From positions 372,001 to 436,000 of the forward strand of contig NZ_CP100448.1 of NCBI RefSeq assembly GCF_024227715.1: DNA of 64,000 nt, given 5' to 3'. The translations under genes and the position numbers were made by a program. This DNA is from Halomarina litorea (GTDB lineage Archaea; Halobacteriota; Halobacteria; Halobacteriales; Haloarculaceae). The notes below the pieces were generated by a model that was not told where the DNA came from, made no database searches, and saw nothing but the letters and a program-made list of their open reading frames with translations. Below are positions 24,340-32,619 of the stretch, piece by piece; positions within the stretch are counted from its first letter, which is position 1; each line of letters starts with the position of its first letter.

Positions 24340-25488
24340 ATGTTCGACATCGTCTCCGCCGACGCCATCCGCGAGGGGCGGGCCACGGACGCCTACTTCG
24401 ACCGGACGGTCGAGGCACTGGCGGCCGCCGACCGCGACCCGCACGTCGTCGCGGAGGTCACGGCCGACCAGTTTCCCACCGGCGAGTTCGAACTCCTCGC
24501 CGGTCTGAAGGACGCCGCCCACCTGCTGGAGGGCCTCCCCGTCGACGCCGACGCCCTCCCCGAGGGGACCCTGTTCGACGGCGGCCCGGTCATGCGAATC
24601 GAGGGGACGTACACCGACTTCGCGCGCTACGAGACGGCCCTGCTGGGCTTTCTCTCGCACGCGAGCGGCGTCGCGACGAACGCCCTCCGGGCGCGACGGG
24701 CCGCCCCCGACTCGTCGTTGCTCTCGTTCGGCGCGCGCCACGTCCACCCGTCCATCGCCACGATGGTCGAGCGGTCGGCGCTCATCGCGGGGTTCGACGG
24801 CTTCTCACACGTCGCGGCGGGCGAGCAGTTGGGCCGAGACGCCAGCGGGACGATGCCCCACGCGCTGGTCATCTGCTTCGGTCCCGGCGAACAGGAGGCG
24901 GCGTGGCGGGCCTTCGACGAGGCCTCGCCGCCCGAGACGCCCCGAATCGCGCTCTGTGACACCTACACCGACGAGACCGACGAGAGCCTCCGGGCGGCGC
25001 GGGCGATAACGGACCTCGACGGCGTCCGCCTCGACACCACTGGCTCCCGACGCGGGGACTTCCGCCACATCGTCCGCGAGGTGCGCTGGAAACTCGACGA
25101 GGAGGGGTTCGACGACCTCGACGTCTTCCTCTCGGGCGGTCTCGGCCCCGCCGAACTCCGCGAGTTGCGCGACGTGGCCGACGGCTTCGGTGTCGGAGGC
25201 TACGTCTCGAACGCCGACCCCGTCGACTTCGCGCTGGACATCGTCGAACGCGAGAGCGAACCGGCCGCCAAACGAGGCAAACTTCCCGGCGTCAAGTCGG
25301 TCTACCGCACCGCCGACGGCCGCCACGAGGTCCGCCCGGTCGACGAGGCCGCCCCCGACGGCGCCGAGGACCTCATGGAACCCCTCGTCCGGGACGGCGA
25401 GGTGATCCGCGAGTTCGACGTGGACGCGGCGGCCGACCGGGCGGCCGAGGACGCCGAACTCGTCGGGTTCGGCGCGGAAGACGAGTAA
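24340..25488 (+). CDS. pncB: nicotinate phosphoribosyltransferase
   Basis: A 382-residue protein matching archaeal nicotinate phosphoribosyltransferase, which makes nicotinate mononucleotide from nicotinate and PRPP in NAD salvage. Signature segments are TADQFPTGEFELLAG, the SFGARHVHPS loop with the phosphoribosyl-transfer histidine near residues 128-137, the DGFSHVAAGEQLG strand, the LDTTGSRRGDFRHI region, and the phosphate-binding FLSGGLGPAELREL near 262. It is a short archaeal type without the eukaryotic C-terminal extension. It fits functionally with the nicotinamidase-like gene at 20206-20778. Confidence 0.93.
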   Translation: MFDIVSADAIREGRATDAYFDRTVEALAAADRDPHVVAEVTADQFPTGEFELLAGLKDAAHLLEGLPVDADALPEGTLFDGGPVMRIEGTYTDFARYETALLGFLSHASGVATNALRARRAAPDSSLLSFGARHVHPSIATMVERSALIAGFDGFSHVAAGEQLGRDASGTMPHALVICFGPGEQEAAWRAFDEASPPETPRIALCDTYTDETDESLRAARAITDLDGVRLDTTGSRRGDFRHIVREVRWKLDEEGFDDLDVFLSGGLGPAELRELRDVADGFGVGGYVSNADPVDFALDIVERESEPAAKRGKLPGVKSVYRTADGRHEVRPVDEAAPDGAEDLMEPLVRDGEVIREFDVDAAADRAAEDAELVGFGAEDE

Positions 25489-25491
25489 CCG

Positions 25492-25502
25492 AACGACCTT
25501 TG
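25492..25502 (+). promoter_or_regulatory. candidate promoter of rnpB
   Basis: The sequence AACGACCTTTG ends about 22-26 nt before the predicted 5' end of the RNase P RNA at 25524, the position expected for an archaeal TATA element. Confidence 0.4.
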
Positions 25503-25523
25503 GACGCCTGCCGACTACTTCGG

Positions 25524-25928
25524 GTGTGGCAGCGGGTGACCGGCCGCCGTGGACAGACGTGCCAGCAGGCACGCGCACGAGGAAAGTCCCCCCACCGGCC
25601 GGGCAGGTGACCGGGCGCAAGCCCGGGACGGGAGACCGTCGGCACTGGAACAGAAACGAGACCCCTCCCCGCCAGCGATGAGGCGTGCGAACCCCGAGGA
25701 GACGAGGGGGAGTTGACCCGCCGAGCGACCCCGTGCCAGCGGGCACGCTCGCGCCAGCAGGCGCGCTAACGGGGAGAACGGATGGAACGGCGAATCCTCA
25801 CCGGTGCAAGCCCGCGGTCGGTAAGGTAGCCCGGCCGCCGAGACGACTCGGCTCCCGAACGGGACCGCCGCGGGCGCTCAGCCGAATGCCGGTTAGAACA
25901 GAAGGGGGCTTACGGCCCGCAGCCACAC
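25524..25928 (+). ncRNA. rnpB: RNase P RNA (archaeal type A)
   Basis: About 405 nt with the hallmarks of the catalytic RNA that removes tRNA 5' leaders. The conserved CR-I GAGGAAAGTCC lies near 25600, an ACAGAAAC segment near 25650, and the 3' conserved block GCCGAATGCCGGTTAGAACA then GAAGGGGGCTTA at 25881-25911. The ends pair as helix P1: GTGTGGCAGCGGG (25524-25536) with CCCGCAGCCACAC (25916-25928), one mismatch. No ORF of real coding quality runs through it; the overlapping open frames are shadows. The 5' and 3' ends are set by P1 and could shift by a few bases. Confidence 0.96.
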
Positions 25929-25991
25929 TCTCTCCCGACGAGCGACCGCGCCACAACAGTATTGCTCCGTCGCTCACTACCTCCCGAATAG

Positions 25992-27071
25992 ATGAGCCGC
26001 CGCGCCCTCCTGCTGGTCTGTCTCGTCGTTCTGAGCGGGTGCGCCGCGATTCCGTCGCTCCCCGACGGCCCGCCCTTCGCCGACGAGTCGAGTCCGACCC
26101 CGGCCCCGCCCACGACCGACGAACGGGCCATCGAGACGACGGCGGGCGCGACGGTCGGTCCCACCGGGACCGCCGTCCCACGGCCCAACCCCTACGAGGA
26201 GGAGACGCTGACCGTCGCCATCAGCGACGAGGCCGACACTGGACGGGACTTCCGACCGCTGGTCCGCGAGGCGCTGGACTTCTGGGAGGCGAACGACCGC
26301 CGGTACGTCGGCTACTCCGTCGAGTACCGCCTCGTGTCCGACGCCGAGGACGCGGACCTCCTCGTCAGGTTCGTCGAGTCGGTCGACGAGTGCGGCCGCG
26401 AGGACCACGTCGCCGGCTGTGCTCCCCTCGTCACCGCCGGCCCCGTCGACCGTCCCGTCACGGTCCGGGTCCGCAGCGGCTTCTCCGACGACTCGACGGT
26501 CCTCGTCCTGCAACACGAGTTGGGTCACACGCTCGGCCTCGGCCACGACGACGCCCCCGCGGACGTGATGAACGCCCGGTCGGTGCTGACGACGCTCCCC
26601 CAGCGGAACGCGAGCGAGAAGGCGCTCCCGTGGAACCGCTCGACGCTCTCGGTGTACGTCGACACCGCCACGGTGCCCCCGGACGACCTGACCGAGACCC
26701 GCCGGCAGGTCGACGCCGCCCTCGGCTACTTCGAGGACGGGGCCGAGGGGACGGTGCCCGAGGAGGTGTCGTTCGTCCGGGCGCGCTCGCCGGAAGAGGC
26801 CGACGTCGTGGTCCGGTTCAGCGAGGAGTCGCCCTGTCAACCCGGGCCGGGGTCCTGCGGGGCCATCGCGGGCCTCGATCCCGACGGCGACGGCGCGCTG
26901 GAGACGTACACCCGCCTCGAAATCACGCTCACGGACCTCGACACCGACGCCGTCGCGTGGCACGTCGCCCGCTGGCTCGGACAGGGGATGGGTCTCGAAG
27001 GCGAGGAACTGCCCGAACCGCTCCGGGAGACCTCGACGTTCGGCGAACGCCGCGGCGAGTGGTGGGCCTGA
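25992..27071 (+). CDS. matrixin-like metalloprotease lipoprotein with degenerate second domain
   Basis: A 359-residue lipoprotein. The signal ends in LVVLSGC (Cys17), followed by a Pro/Thr/Ser linker. The first domain (about 70-200) has the metzincin motif HELGHTLGLGH at 175-185 with zinc ligands His175, His179 and His185, and a following Met-turn (DVMNAR, Met193). The second domain (about 212-345) repeats the same layout (VYVDTATVPPDD, then ADVVVRF), but the zinc-site position reads AWHVARWLGQGMGLE, with the metal ligands lost. It is predicted to be an extracellular anchored zinc peptidase with a tandem pseudo-domain. The gene is immediately downstream of rnpB. Confidence 0.88.
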   Translation: MSRRALLLVCLVVLSGCAAIPSLPDGPPFADESSPTPAPPTTDERAIETTAGATVGPTGTAVPRPNPYEEETLTVAISDEADTGRDFRPLVREALDFWEANDRRYVGYSVEYRLVSDAEDADLLVRFVESVDECGREDHVAGCAPLVTAGPVDRPVTVRVRSGFSDDSTVLVLQHELGHTLGLGHDDAPADVMNARSVLTTLPQRNASEKALPWNRSTLSVYVDTATVPPDDLTETRRQVDAALGYFEDGAEGTVPEEVSFVRARSPEEADVVVRFSEESPCQPGPGSCGAIAGLDPDGDGALETYTRLEITLTDLDTDAVAWHVARWLGQGMGLEGEELPEPLRETSTFGERRGEWWA

Positions 27072-27119
27072 CCCGCCCGGCCCCCGAACCGCTCTTCTTC
27101 CGCTGACTGTCAGTTCCCG

Positions 27120-27540
27120 TGTGGTCCCCTCCGCCGAGCCCTCCGGACCGTCGCCGTCTGCCTCCTCGGCGGGGTGCCCGTCGGCGTCACCGGTGCGATT
27201 GCCGCGCTGGTCGTCTCGTTCGTCGCACGCGGCGAGTTCGAGTCGGCCGGCCTCGTCGTCGTGCTGTTCTCGGTCGTGCCGTTCGGCAGGAGACTCGCGC
27301 TGTTGCATCTGCCCTCCGTCGTCACGAGCGACGGCGAGCGAACTACCGTCGTCCCCTTCGCCTCCTTCGGTGAGTCGGGGGGAGGAGCGGACATTCGACC
27401 ACCGGAGCACCCTCGCTCTCGCCGCTCTCGGTGGGGGCGTCCTCGTCGGCGCGGGCTGGGTCGCCCCCGAACTGGCGTTCGGACTCGTGGGGGTGGGCGT
27501 CGTCGCCCGCCTCCTGTGGGTGGCACTCTTCGAGGGATAG
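27120..27540 (+). pseudogene. small membrane protein, frameshifted
   Basis: Two adjacent frames together encode a small membrane protein. The first reads LRRALRTVAVCLLGG, VTGAIAALVVSFVARGEF and VVVLFSVVPFGRRLALLHL up to VPFASFGESG. The second reads GEERTFDHRSTLALAALGGG and VGVVARLLWVALFEG to the TAG at 27538-27540. They join if one G is removed from the run of six at about 27375-27380, a classic homopolymer slip. No good start codon precedes the first hydrophobic helix (GTG 27174 falls inside it), so the 5' end may also be damaged. It resembles small haloarchaeal transmembrane proteins with three to four helices; function unknown. Confidence 0.6.
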
Positions 27541-27556
27541 AGTGTGACGAGTCGAG

Positions 27557-28417
27557 TCAGGGCGCCCGCGAGCGAATCAGGTCGGCGAGGTCGTCGTAGA
27601 ACCCGGGTTCGTACTTCGTCTCCTCGTCCACCGTCGGGCGGGCGTTCGTCTCGTTGACCACCGCCCGGTCCCCGCTGACCACGATGTCGACGCCGAGGTA
27701 GTCCACGTCGAGGGCGCGGGCGGCCTCCTCCGCGAGGCGTCGCAACTCGTCGGGCAGGGAGACGCCCGTCGCCTCGGCCCCGCGGTGGACGTTGTGCTTC
27801 CACTGGCCCGCGGCGAGGGCGTCCTCGGGGAGGCGGCGCTCTACGGCACCCACGTACCGCCCGTCGACGACCATCGCGCGGTAGTCGCGTGCGTCCGGCA
27901 GGAACTCCTGGAGGAGGTAGGACTTGTCGCCGGTCGCCCGGTAGTCGTGGACCAGCGAGAGGTAGTCCGCGATTCCCAGCAGGGAGTCCACGTCGTGGGC
28001 CTTCGCGATGCCCGTCCCGCGCGTCGTGGCGTTGGGTTTCACGACCACCGGGCCGTCGAAGCGCTCGAAGGCGGCACACAGGTCGGCCTCACCCGTCGGG
28101 TTCGAGACGACGACGGTGTCGGGGACGGGAACGCCCGCCCGGGAGAGGCGCGCCAGCGCCTCGCCCTTGTGCCGCGAGCGCAGTATCGCCTCGCGGTCGT
28201 TGACCCACGGCACGCCGAGGCAGGCGTCGACGACGCCCCCCTCCGCGAGGCGCGAGGGGTAGACGAACCCCACGTCCACGTCGGGGAACGGGTCGCCCGC
28301 GAGGTCCACGAGTCGTTCGTCGCTCGCGACGTGACACACCTCGACCCCGCGGTCGGCGAGTGGGTCGCAGATGCGCTCGTAGGTCTCGGCGCGGGTCGTC
28401 ACCGCGAGGCGGAGCAT
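27557..28417 (-). CDS. RimK-type ATP-grasp ligase
   Basis: A 286-residue ATP-grasp protein. It has an N-terminal pre-ATP-grasp domain (about 1-90), FDGPVVVKPNATTRGTGIAK with the ATP-binding lysine near residues 125-138, LLQEFLPDARDYRAMVVDG, and the metal-binding VVNETNARPTVDEET near residue 258. This is the RimK/LysX-like family, which forms an amide or peptide bond between a carboxylate and an amino acid such as glutamate, on a protein or small molecule. The target cannot be inferred. It lies next to rpl10e on the same strand; RimK-type ligases modify ribosomal proteins in some bacteria, so a link is conceivable but unproven. Confidence 0.87.
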   Translation of the reverse strand: MLRLAVTTRAETYERICDPLADRGVEVCHVASDERLVDLAGDPFPDVDVGFVYPSRLAEGGVVDACLGVPWVNDREAILRSRHKGEALARLSRAGVPVPDTVVVSNPTGEADLCAAFERFDGPVVVKPNATTRGTGIAKAHDVDSLLGIADYLSLVHDYRATGDKSYLLQEFLPDARDYRAMVVDGRYVGAVERRLPEDALAAGQWKHNVHRGAEATGVSLPDELRRLAEEAARALDVDYLGVDIVVSGDRAVVNETNARPTVDEETKYEPGFYDDLADLIRSRAP

Positions 28418-28484
28418 GCGCTGAGGAGGGGCAGGAAGATGAAAAGCGTAGATGACCCGCCGGGGTCGGTTGGCCGAGTCGGTC

Positions 28485-28510
28485 TACGAGACGAGCAGTT
28501 CCTCGCCGCG
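28485..28510 (-). repeat. copy of the 3' end of rpl10e
   Basis: These 26 bases match 28546-28571, the tail of rpl10e, at 24 positions. On the minus strand both encode RGEELLVS followed by a stop (TAG here, TAA in the gene), and the two differences are synonymous. It looks like the leftover end of a second L10e copy. Confidence 0.75.
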
Positions 28511-28544
28511 GTCTCGGACCGGAGCGAGGGGTTGCTCGTTCGTT

Positions 28545-29075
28545 TTACGAGACGAGCAACTCCTCGCCGCGCTCCACGACGACGCGGCACGGCGGCGAGA
28601 CCTTGTTGTACGCGCGACGGAGCGCGTCCTTCGCGACGGGTGCCTGCTCGGGCTGACACCAGATGGTGAACACGCGCTCGCCCTTCGGGATGCGGGCGGC
28701 GGTGCCCACGATCTTCCCGAACGAGAGGCGCATCCCGTCGGAGACACGGTCCGCACCCGCGCCGGTCGCCTGCTTGTTCTCCCGGATGACGTGGTGGGGG
28801 AACTTGCGCAGGATCATCTTGTAGTTCTTCTCGCCCAGTTCCTTGATGAGGTGGCGGTTCGCCGAGAGGCGCGAGGCCTCCAGCGAGCCGTGTCGAATCT
28901 GGACGGCTTCTTCGACGACGAGGCTGATCTGGACCGGGAAGTCGTCGGGGTCGGCGTCGACGTCGCCCATCTTGTGCTGGGCGATCTTCGAGCCGGGAAT
29001 CCCCGTGATGTACTCTCGCCGCGTGTATGGCGGCTTGTTGATGTCCCGGTACATCGAGGCGGGCTTATCGGACAT
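28545..29075 (-). CDS. rpl10e: 50S ribosomal protein L10e (L16 homolog)
   Basis: A 176-residue protein of the archaeal L10e/L16 family, a large-subunit component near the peptidyl transferase and tRNA sites. It has [20 protein letters not shown] at the N-terminus, the [13 protein letters not shown] segment, and the [12 protein letters not shown] and [13 protein letters not shown] motifs typical of the family. The TATA-like box on the coding strand (GGCTTTAAC, plus-strand 29102-29110) is 27-35 nt upstream of the ATG. A short copy of its 3' end lies 60 bp downstream (28485-28510). Confidence 0.95.
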   Translation of the reverse strand: MSDKPASMYRDINKPPYTRREYITGIPGSKIAQHKMGDVDADPDDFPVQISLVVEEAVQIRHGSLEASRLSANRHLIKELGEKNYKMILRKFPHHVIRENKQATGAGADRVSDGMRLSFGKIVGTAARIPKGERVFTIWCQPEQAPVAKDALRRAYNKVSPPCRVVVERGEELLVS

Positions 29076-29359
29076 ATTACGTGAGGGAAGGACGAGTTCG
29101 CGGTTAAAGCCTTCGAACCACTTTTTTCTTCGTCGGGGTCGCTCCGCGACCCACTCCTCGAAACACCTGGACTAAAAAGGCCGCTCGCTCGTTCGCTGGC
29201 GCTCACTCGCTCGCGGGGGAGTACGCTGGCGTTCCGCACCGCACCCGCACAGTACCGCTACTGCTCTGTCCCGTGTACTCCACCAGTCACCCCCCCCATC
29301 CGGTGACACGCGTGTCCCCTGCAGGTCTTTCAGGGTTCGGGCCATAGTCGTGAGTACCG
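29076..29359. other. intergenic promoter region between rpl10e and GST-like gene
   Basis: A divergent interval of 284 bp. It contains the rpl10e TATA-like element (29102-29110), a T6 run with a GGGTCGCTCCGCGACCC hairpin near 29135-29150, and a stretch of CGCTCGCTCGTTCGC-type sequence at about 29183-29215 resembling the spacer of the stem-loop family found elsewhere. No gene is seen. Confidence 0.45.
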
Positions 29360-30382
29360 ATGGTCAACATGTTCGTCGACGGCGAGTGGCGCACGGACAC
29401 CTACGAGTTCGCCGACGCCGACGGCGAGTTCGACCGGCAGGAGACCACCTTCCGGAACTGGGTCGGCGGCGAGCAGGTTCGAGAGGGCGAGGACCCCGAC
29501 CCCGACGCCGAGTTCCCCGTCGAGGATGGGCGGTACCACCTCTACGTCTCGCTCGCCTGCCCGTGGGCACATCGCACGCTCGTCACGCGCGCGCTGAAGG
29601 GGCTGGAGGACGTCGTCTCGGTCGACGTCGTCGACCCCTACCGCGACGAGGGGGGCTGGCAGTTCACCCCCGAGAAGGCGGGCTGTACGGCGGATTCGGT
29701 CAACGGCTTCGACTACCTCCGGGAGGCGTACGTGGAGGCGGACCCGAACTACACCGGGCGCGTGACGGTGCCCGTCCTCTGGGACAAAGAGGAGGGAACC
29801 ATCGTCAACAACGAGTCCGAGGAGGTCATGCGGATGCTGGACGTGGCCTTCGACGACCTCGCGGACCACGACGTCGACCTCTACCCCGAGGGCTACCGCG
29901 AGGAGGTCGACCGAATCATCGACGCCATCTACGACCCCATCAACAACGGCGTCTATCGCGCCGGGTTCGCGGGGAAACAGGAGGCGTACGAGACCGCCGT
30001 GGGCGACCTGTTCTCGGCGCTCGACCGCTGGGAGGAGGTGCTGGCAGACCAGCGATTCCTCGCGGGCGACCGCCCCACGGAGGCCGACGTGGCGATGTTC
30101 ACGACGCTCGTCCGCTTCGACCACGTCTACCACACGCACTTCAAGTGCAACGTCCGCAAGATCGCGGAGTACCCGAACCTCTGGAACTACCTGCTCGAAC
30201 TGTACCAGTTGCCGGGCGTGGCGGAGACGGTGAACATGGACCACATCACGGAACACTACTACACGACGCACACGGACATCAACCCCACGCAGATTGTCGC
30301 AGTCGGGCCGGACCACGACTTCCGCACCGACCACGACCGGGACCGTCTCCCGGCGGACCTGCCCGACCACCTCGCCGACTGA
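29360..30382 (+). CDS. glutathione S-transferase family protein (Xi/ECM4-like)
   Basis: A 340-residue protein of the glutathionyl-hydroquinone reductase (Xi-class GST) family. The thioredoxin-like N-terminal domain carries the catalytic-Cys motif SLACPWAHRT near residue 69, then VTVPVLWDK and NNESEEVMRML, which bind the thiol cofactor. The helical C-terminal domain includes LAGDRPTEADVAMFTTLVRF and the family HFKCN segment. In haloarchaea the thiol is expected to be gamma-glutamylcysteine rather than glutathione. It should reduce glutathionyl- or thiol-conjugated quinones in the cytoplasm, as inferred from the family. Confidence 0.9.
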   Translation: MVNMFVDGEWRTDTYEFADADGEFDRQETTFRNWVGGEQVREGEDPDPDAEFPVEDGRYHLYVSLACPWAHRTLVTRALKGLEDVVSVDVVDPYRDEGGWQFTPEKAGCTADSVNGFDYLREAYVEADPNYTGRVTVPVLWDKEEGTIVNNESEEVMRMLDVAFDDLADHDVDLYPEGYREEVDRIIDAIYDPINNGVYRAGFAGKQEAYETAVGDLFSALDRWEEVLADQRFLAGDRPTEADVAMFTTLVRFDHVYHTHFKCNVRKIAEYPNLWNYLLELYQLPGVAETVNMDHITEHYYTTHTDINPTQIVAVGPDHDFRTDHDRDRLPADLPDHLAD

Positions 30383-30431
30383 GGGGACGTAGAGTGCACG
30401 GTGGTGCGTGGACGGGGGCGTTCGAACCCAC

Positions 30432-30446
30432 CACAAGATTATTTCG
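30432..30446 (+). promoter_or_regulatory. promoter of the DUF7350/Tp34-like gene
   Basis: The AT-rich box ACAAGATTATTTCGC is centred about 30 nt before the ATG at 30470, consistent with near-leaderless transcription of the exported-protein module. Confidence 0.5.
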
Positions 30447-30469
30447 CCGTCGGAGACTGCTACCGAACC

Positions 30470-31549
30470 ATGCGACGCCGTGACTTCCTCGGTCTCGGCG
30501 CGGGTGTGGGTGCGCTCGCGCTGGCCGGGTGTTCGTCCACCTCAGACGGCGGGTCCCCTACCTCCAGCGCACCCGGTAGGCGGCCGAACGGGTCGGGGAA
30601 CGCCACCGGCACGACCGACCAGTCCGACCTCCGGGGCGTCTACGTCCAGTCCTTCGAGGAGTCGATGTCGATGCAGGGGACGGCCAGCGCCGGTCCCTAC
30701 GAGTTCGCCCTGATGTTCACCGTCCCCCACACGTTCTGGACGGTCACGGGGTCCGACGTCGAGGTGACGCCGAAGGCGGACCACTCGGTGCACCTGATGG
30801 CGACGGTGTGGGACACCGAGACGGAGACGGTCCTGCCCGAGACGGGCCTCTCGGCCGAGATTCTGCGAGACGGCGAGACGGTCAGCCAGGAGGTCATCTA
30901 CCCGATGCTCTCTCAGCCGATGGGCTTTCACTACGGCGGGAACTTCACCCTGCCCGGCGACGGCCAGTACACGACGAGACTGAGCGTCGGTGGGACGAGC
31001 ATCCAGCGCCGTGGGGCCTTCGAGGGGACGTTCGGCGACCCCGCCACCGCCGAGGTTCCCTTGGAGTTCACCGACACGACGCGCTCCGAGGTGACGACCC
31101 AGCAGGTCGAACAGGGCGGCGACCGCGGTGCCCTCGCACCGATGGACGCGATGTTCCCGCAGGCCGTCGCCCCGGAGACGGACGACCTGCCCGGGAGCGT
31201 CGTCGGCGAGGCGACCAGCGGGGAGGCCGTCTTCGTCCTCACGCAGGTCGAGACGGACTCGGCCGACGAGTCGTACCTCGCCGTCTCGGCGCGGACGCCG
31301 TACAACCGCCTGCTCATCCCGGCCATGGGCCTCTCGCTGACGGCGACCCGCGACGGCCGGACGCGCTACGAGGGCGGACTCGCCCGCACGCTCGACCCAG
31401 ACCTGCGCTATCACTACGGCGCGACGGTGCCGACGCTCCGGTCGGGCGACGTACTGACTCTGTCGGTGACGACGATACCGCAGGTGGCCCGCCACGAGGG
31501 CTACGAGGAGGCGTTCGTCGAGATGCCCCCGATGGAGCTCACGGTATGA
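30470..31549 (+). CDS. DUF7350 / Tp34-like Fe-Cu binding lipoprotein, copy 1
   Basis: A 359-residue Tat lipoprotein: MRRRDFLGLG twin-arginine start, lipobox LALAGC (about Cys21), then a Ser/Gly/Thr linker. The mature part has two similar halves. The first holds HLMATVWDTETETVLPETGL and LSQPMGFHYGGNFTLPG, rich in His and Met; the second holds YLAVSARTPYNRLLIPAMGL, LRYHYGATVP and PQVARHEGYEE. Such proteins are annotated as iron transporters related to Tp34/P19, periplasmic Fe2+/Cu2+ binders. A paralog lies at 35084. Its stop overlaps the start of the next gene (ATGA), so they are coupled. The metal and transport partner are inference. Confidence 0.85.
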   Translation: MRRRDFLGLGAGVGALALAGCSSTSDGGSPTSSAPGRRPNGSGNATGTTDQSDLRGVYVQSFEESMSMQGTASAGPYEFALMFTVPHTFWTVTGSDVEVTPKADHSVHLMATVWDTETETVLPETGLSAEILRDGETVSQEVIYPMLSQPMGFHYGGNFTLPGDGQYTTRLSVGGTSIQRRGAFEGTFGDPATAEVPLEFTDTTRSEVTTQQVEQGGDRGALAPMDAMFPQAVAPETDDLPGSVVGEATSGEAVFVLTQVETDSADESYLAVSARTPYNRLLIPAMGLSLTATRDGRTRYEGGLARTLDPDLRYHYGATVPTLRSGDVLTLSVTTIPQVARHEGYEEAFVEMPPMELTV

Positions 31550-32601
31550 CGGGACGTCGCCGAACGCTCGTCCTCGCACTCGCCGCGGTGGTCGCACTGG
31601 CCGTCGGCCCGGCGGCCGCGGGGTTACACTCGAACCACCTCACCGTGGACGCGCAGGTGTCGGAAGACGGTACCGTCGTCATCGAGAACGGCTTCGCGGC
31701 GAGCGAGGCCCTCATCGTCGTCCACGCCGACGCGGGCGGCGAACCGGGCGAGGCCGTCGCCGTGGCGGAGTTCCCCCACCCCGGCGAGTTCGTCGCGCCC
31801 ATCACCGTCTCGCTCCCCGACTCGGTGTGGTCGGACCAGTCGGGCGCGCGCACCTACTGGGCCGTGTTGCACAACGACGCCGACAACGACGGCGAGTACG
31901 ACCCCGGGTCGGACAACGCACTGACCAACTTCGGGAGCGTCGCGGGCGACCGGTTCGTCCTCTCGAAGGGTGACGCGCCCGCCCACGTCGTCGCGCAGGG
32001 CTTCGGCGCACAGGAGAGTCCCGACGGGTCGGTCACGATACCTCGCGTCGCCCTCCCCGAGGACGGCCACCTCGTCGTCCGGGCGCACGGCGAGGACGGC
32101 GCGGGCGAAGTGGTGGCCTCGAAACCCCTCGCGTCGGGCGTCCACGAGGACGTCACCGTCTCGCTCGACCCGTCGTTCTTCGACGGGCAGGGCGACCGCT
32201 TCGCCGTCCACGCGCAGGTCCACACCGGCGAGGTGGGGTCGCCCGTCACCGCGGGGGACAGCGTCGTCGGCACGAAGTTCTTCATCAGCAAGCCCGAGGG
32301 CGCGAGCGCCGCCCCCGACGGGTCGGCGGGGGGGAACGACTCGAACGGGTCGGACGGGAACGCGACGAACGCCCCCGACGTGAACACCCCCGACGACTCG
32401 GACGAACCGCAGGTGAACACGCCGACGGAGACGTCCTCGTCGACCGCCACTGAATCCGGAACCGGGTCCGGGGAGGGCGGGGCCACCGACCCCGCGACGA
32501 CCGGTTCGGGCGGGACGAACGCCGACGGCCCCGGCTTCGGCCTCCCGGTCGCTCTCGTCGCCCTCGTGGGTGGGACCGTCGCCCTCGCCCGGCGAAATTG
32601 A
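31546..32601 (+). CDS. PGF-CTERM surface protein with DUF7282-like repeats
   Basis: A 351-residue exported protein. The Sec signal is at 1-25. Two tandem beta-rich repeats follow, each with a V-A-Q/E-x-G/F-x-x-P/S-DG/EG-x-V-x-I/V pattern, FVAPITVSLPDSVW or HEDVTVSLDPSFF, and a long V-L-H/H-A-Q-V-H strand (repeat 1 about 30-145, repeat 2 about 150-255). An Asn/Ser/Asp/Thr-rich stalk precedes the PGFGLPVALVALVGG PGF-CTERM tail. It overlaps the upstream lipoprotein stop by 4 nt, so translation is coupled. It is probably displayed on the S-layer face near the metal-binding lipoprotein. Confidence 0.85.
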   Translation: MTGRRRTLVLALAAVVALAVGPAAAGLHSNHLTVDAQVSEDGTVVIENGFAASEALIVVHADAGGEPGEAVAVAEFPHPGEFVAPITVSLPDSVWSDQSGARTYWAVLHNDADNDGEYDPGSDNALTNFGSVAGDRFVLSKGDAPAHVVAQGFGAQESPDGSVTIPRVALPEDGHLVVRAHGEDGAGEVVASKPLASGVHEDVTVSLDPSFFDGQGDRFAVHAQVHTGEVGSPVTAGDSVVGTKFFISKPEGASAAPDGSAGGNDSNGSDGNATNAPDVNTPDDSDEPQVNTPTETSSSTATESGTGSGEGGATDPATTGSGGTNADGPGFGLPVALVALVGGTVALARRN

Positions 32602-32602
32602 T

Positions 32603-32619
32603 AATAGTCTAATACTATT
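32603..32619. promoter_or_regulatory. palindromic operator-like site
   Basis: AATAGTCTAATACTATT is a 6-bp inverted repeat (AATAGT and ACTATT) around a 5-bp centre. It sits directly after the stop codon of the PGF-CTERM gene (32601) and immediately upstream of the TATA box of the LVIVD gene, so it is well placed to bind a regulator that controls that promoter. Confidence 0.5.

Noticed and set aside
25524-25928. Open reading frames through the RNase P RNA region
   Set aside because: They are high-G+C shadow frames over a clear structured RNA with CR-I, CR-V-type blocks and a matching P1 helix, and their composition is Arg/Pro-rich rather than haloarchaeal acidic.
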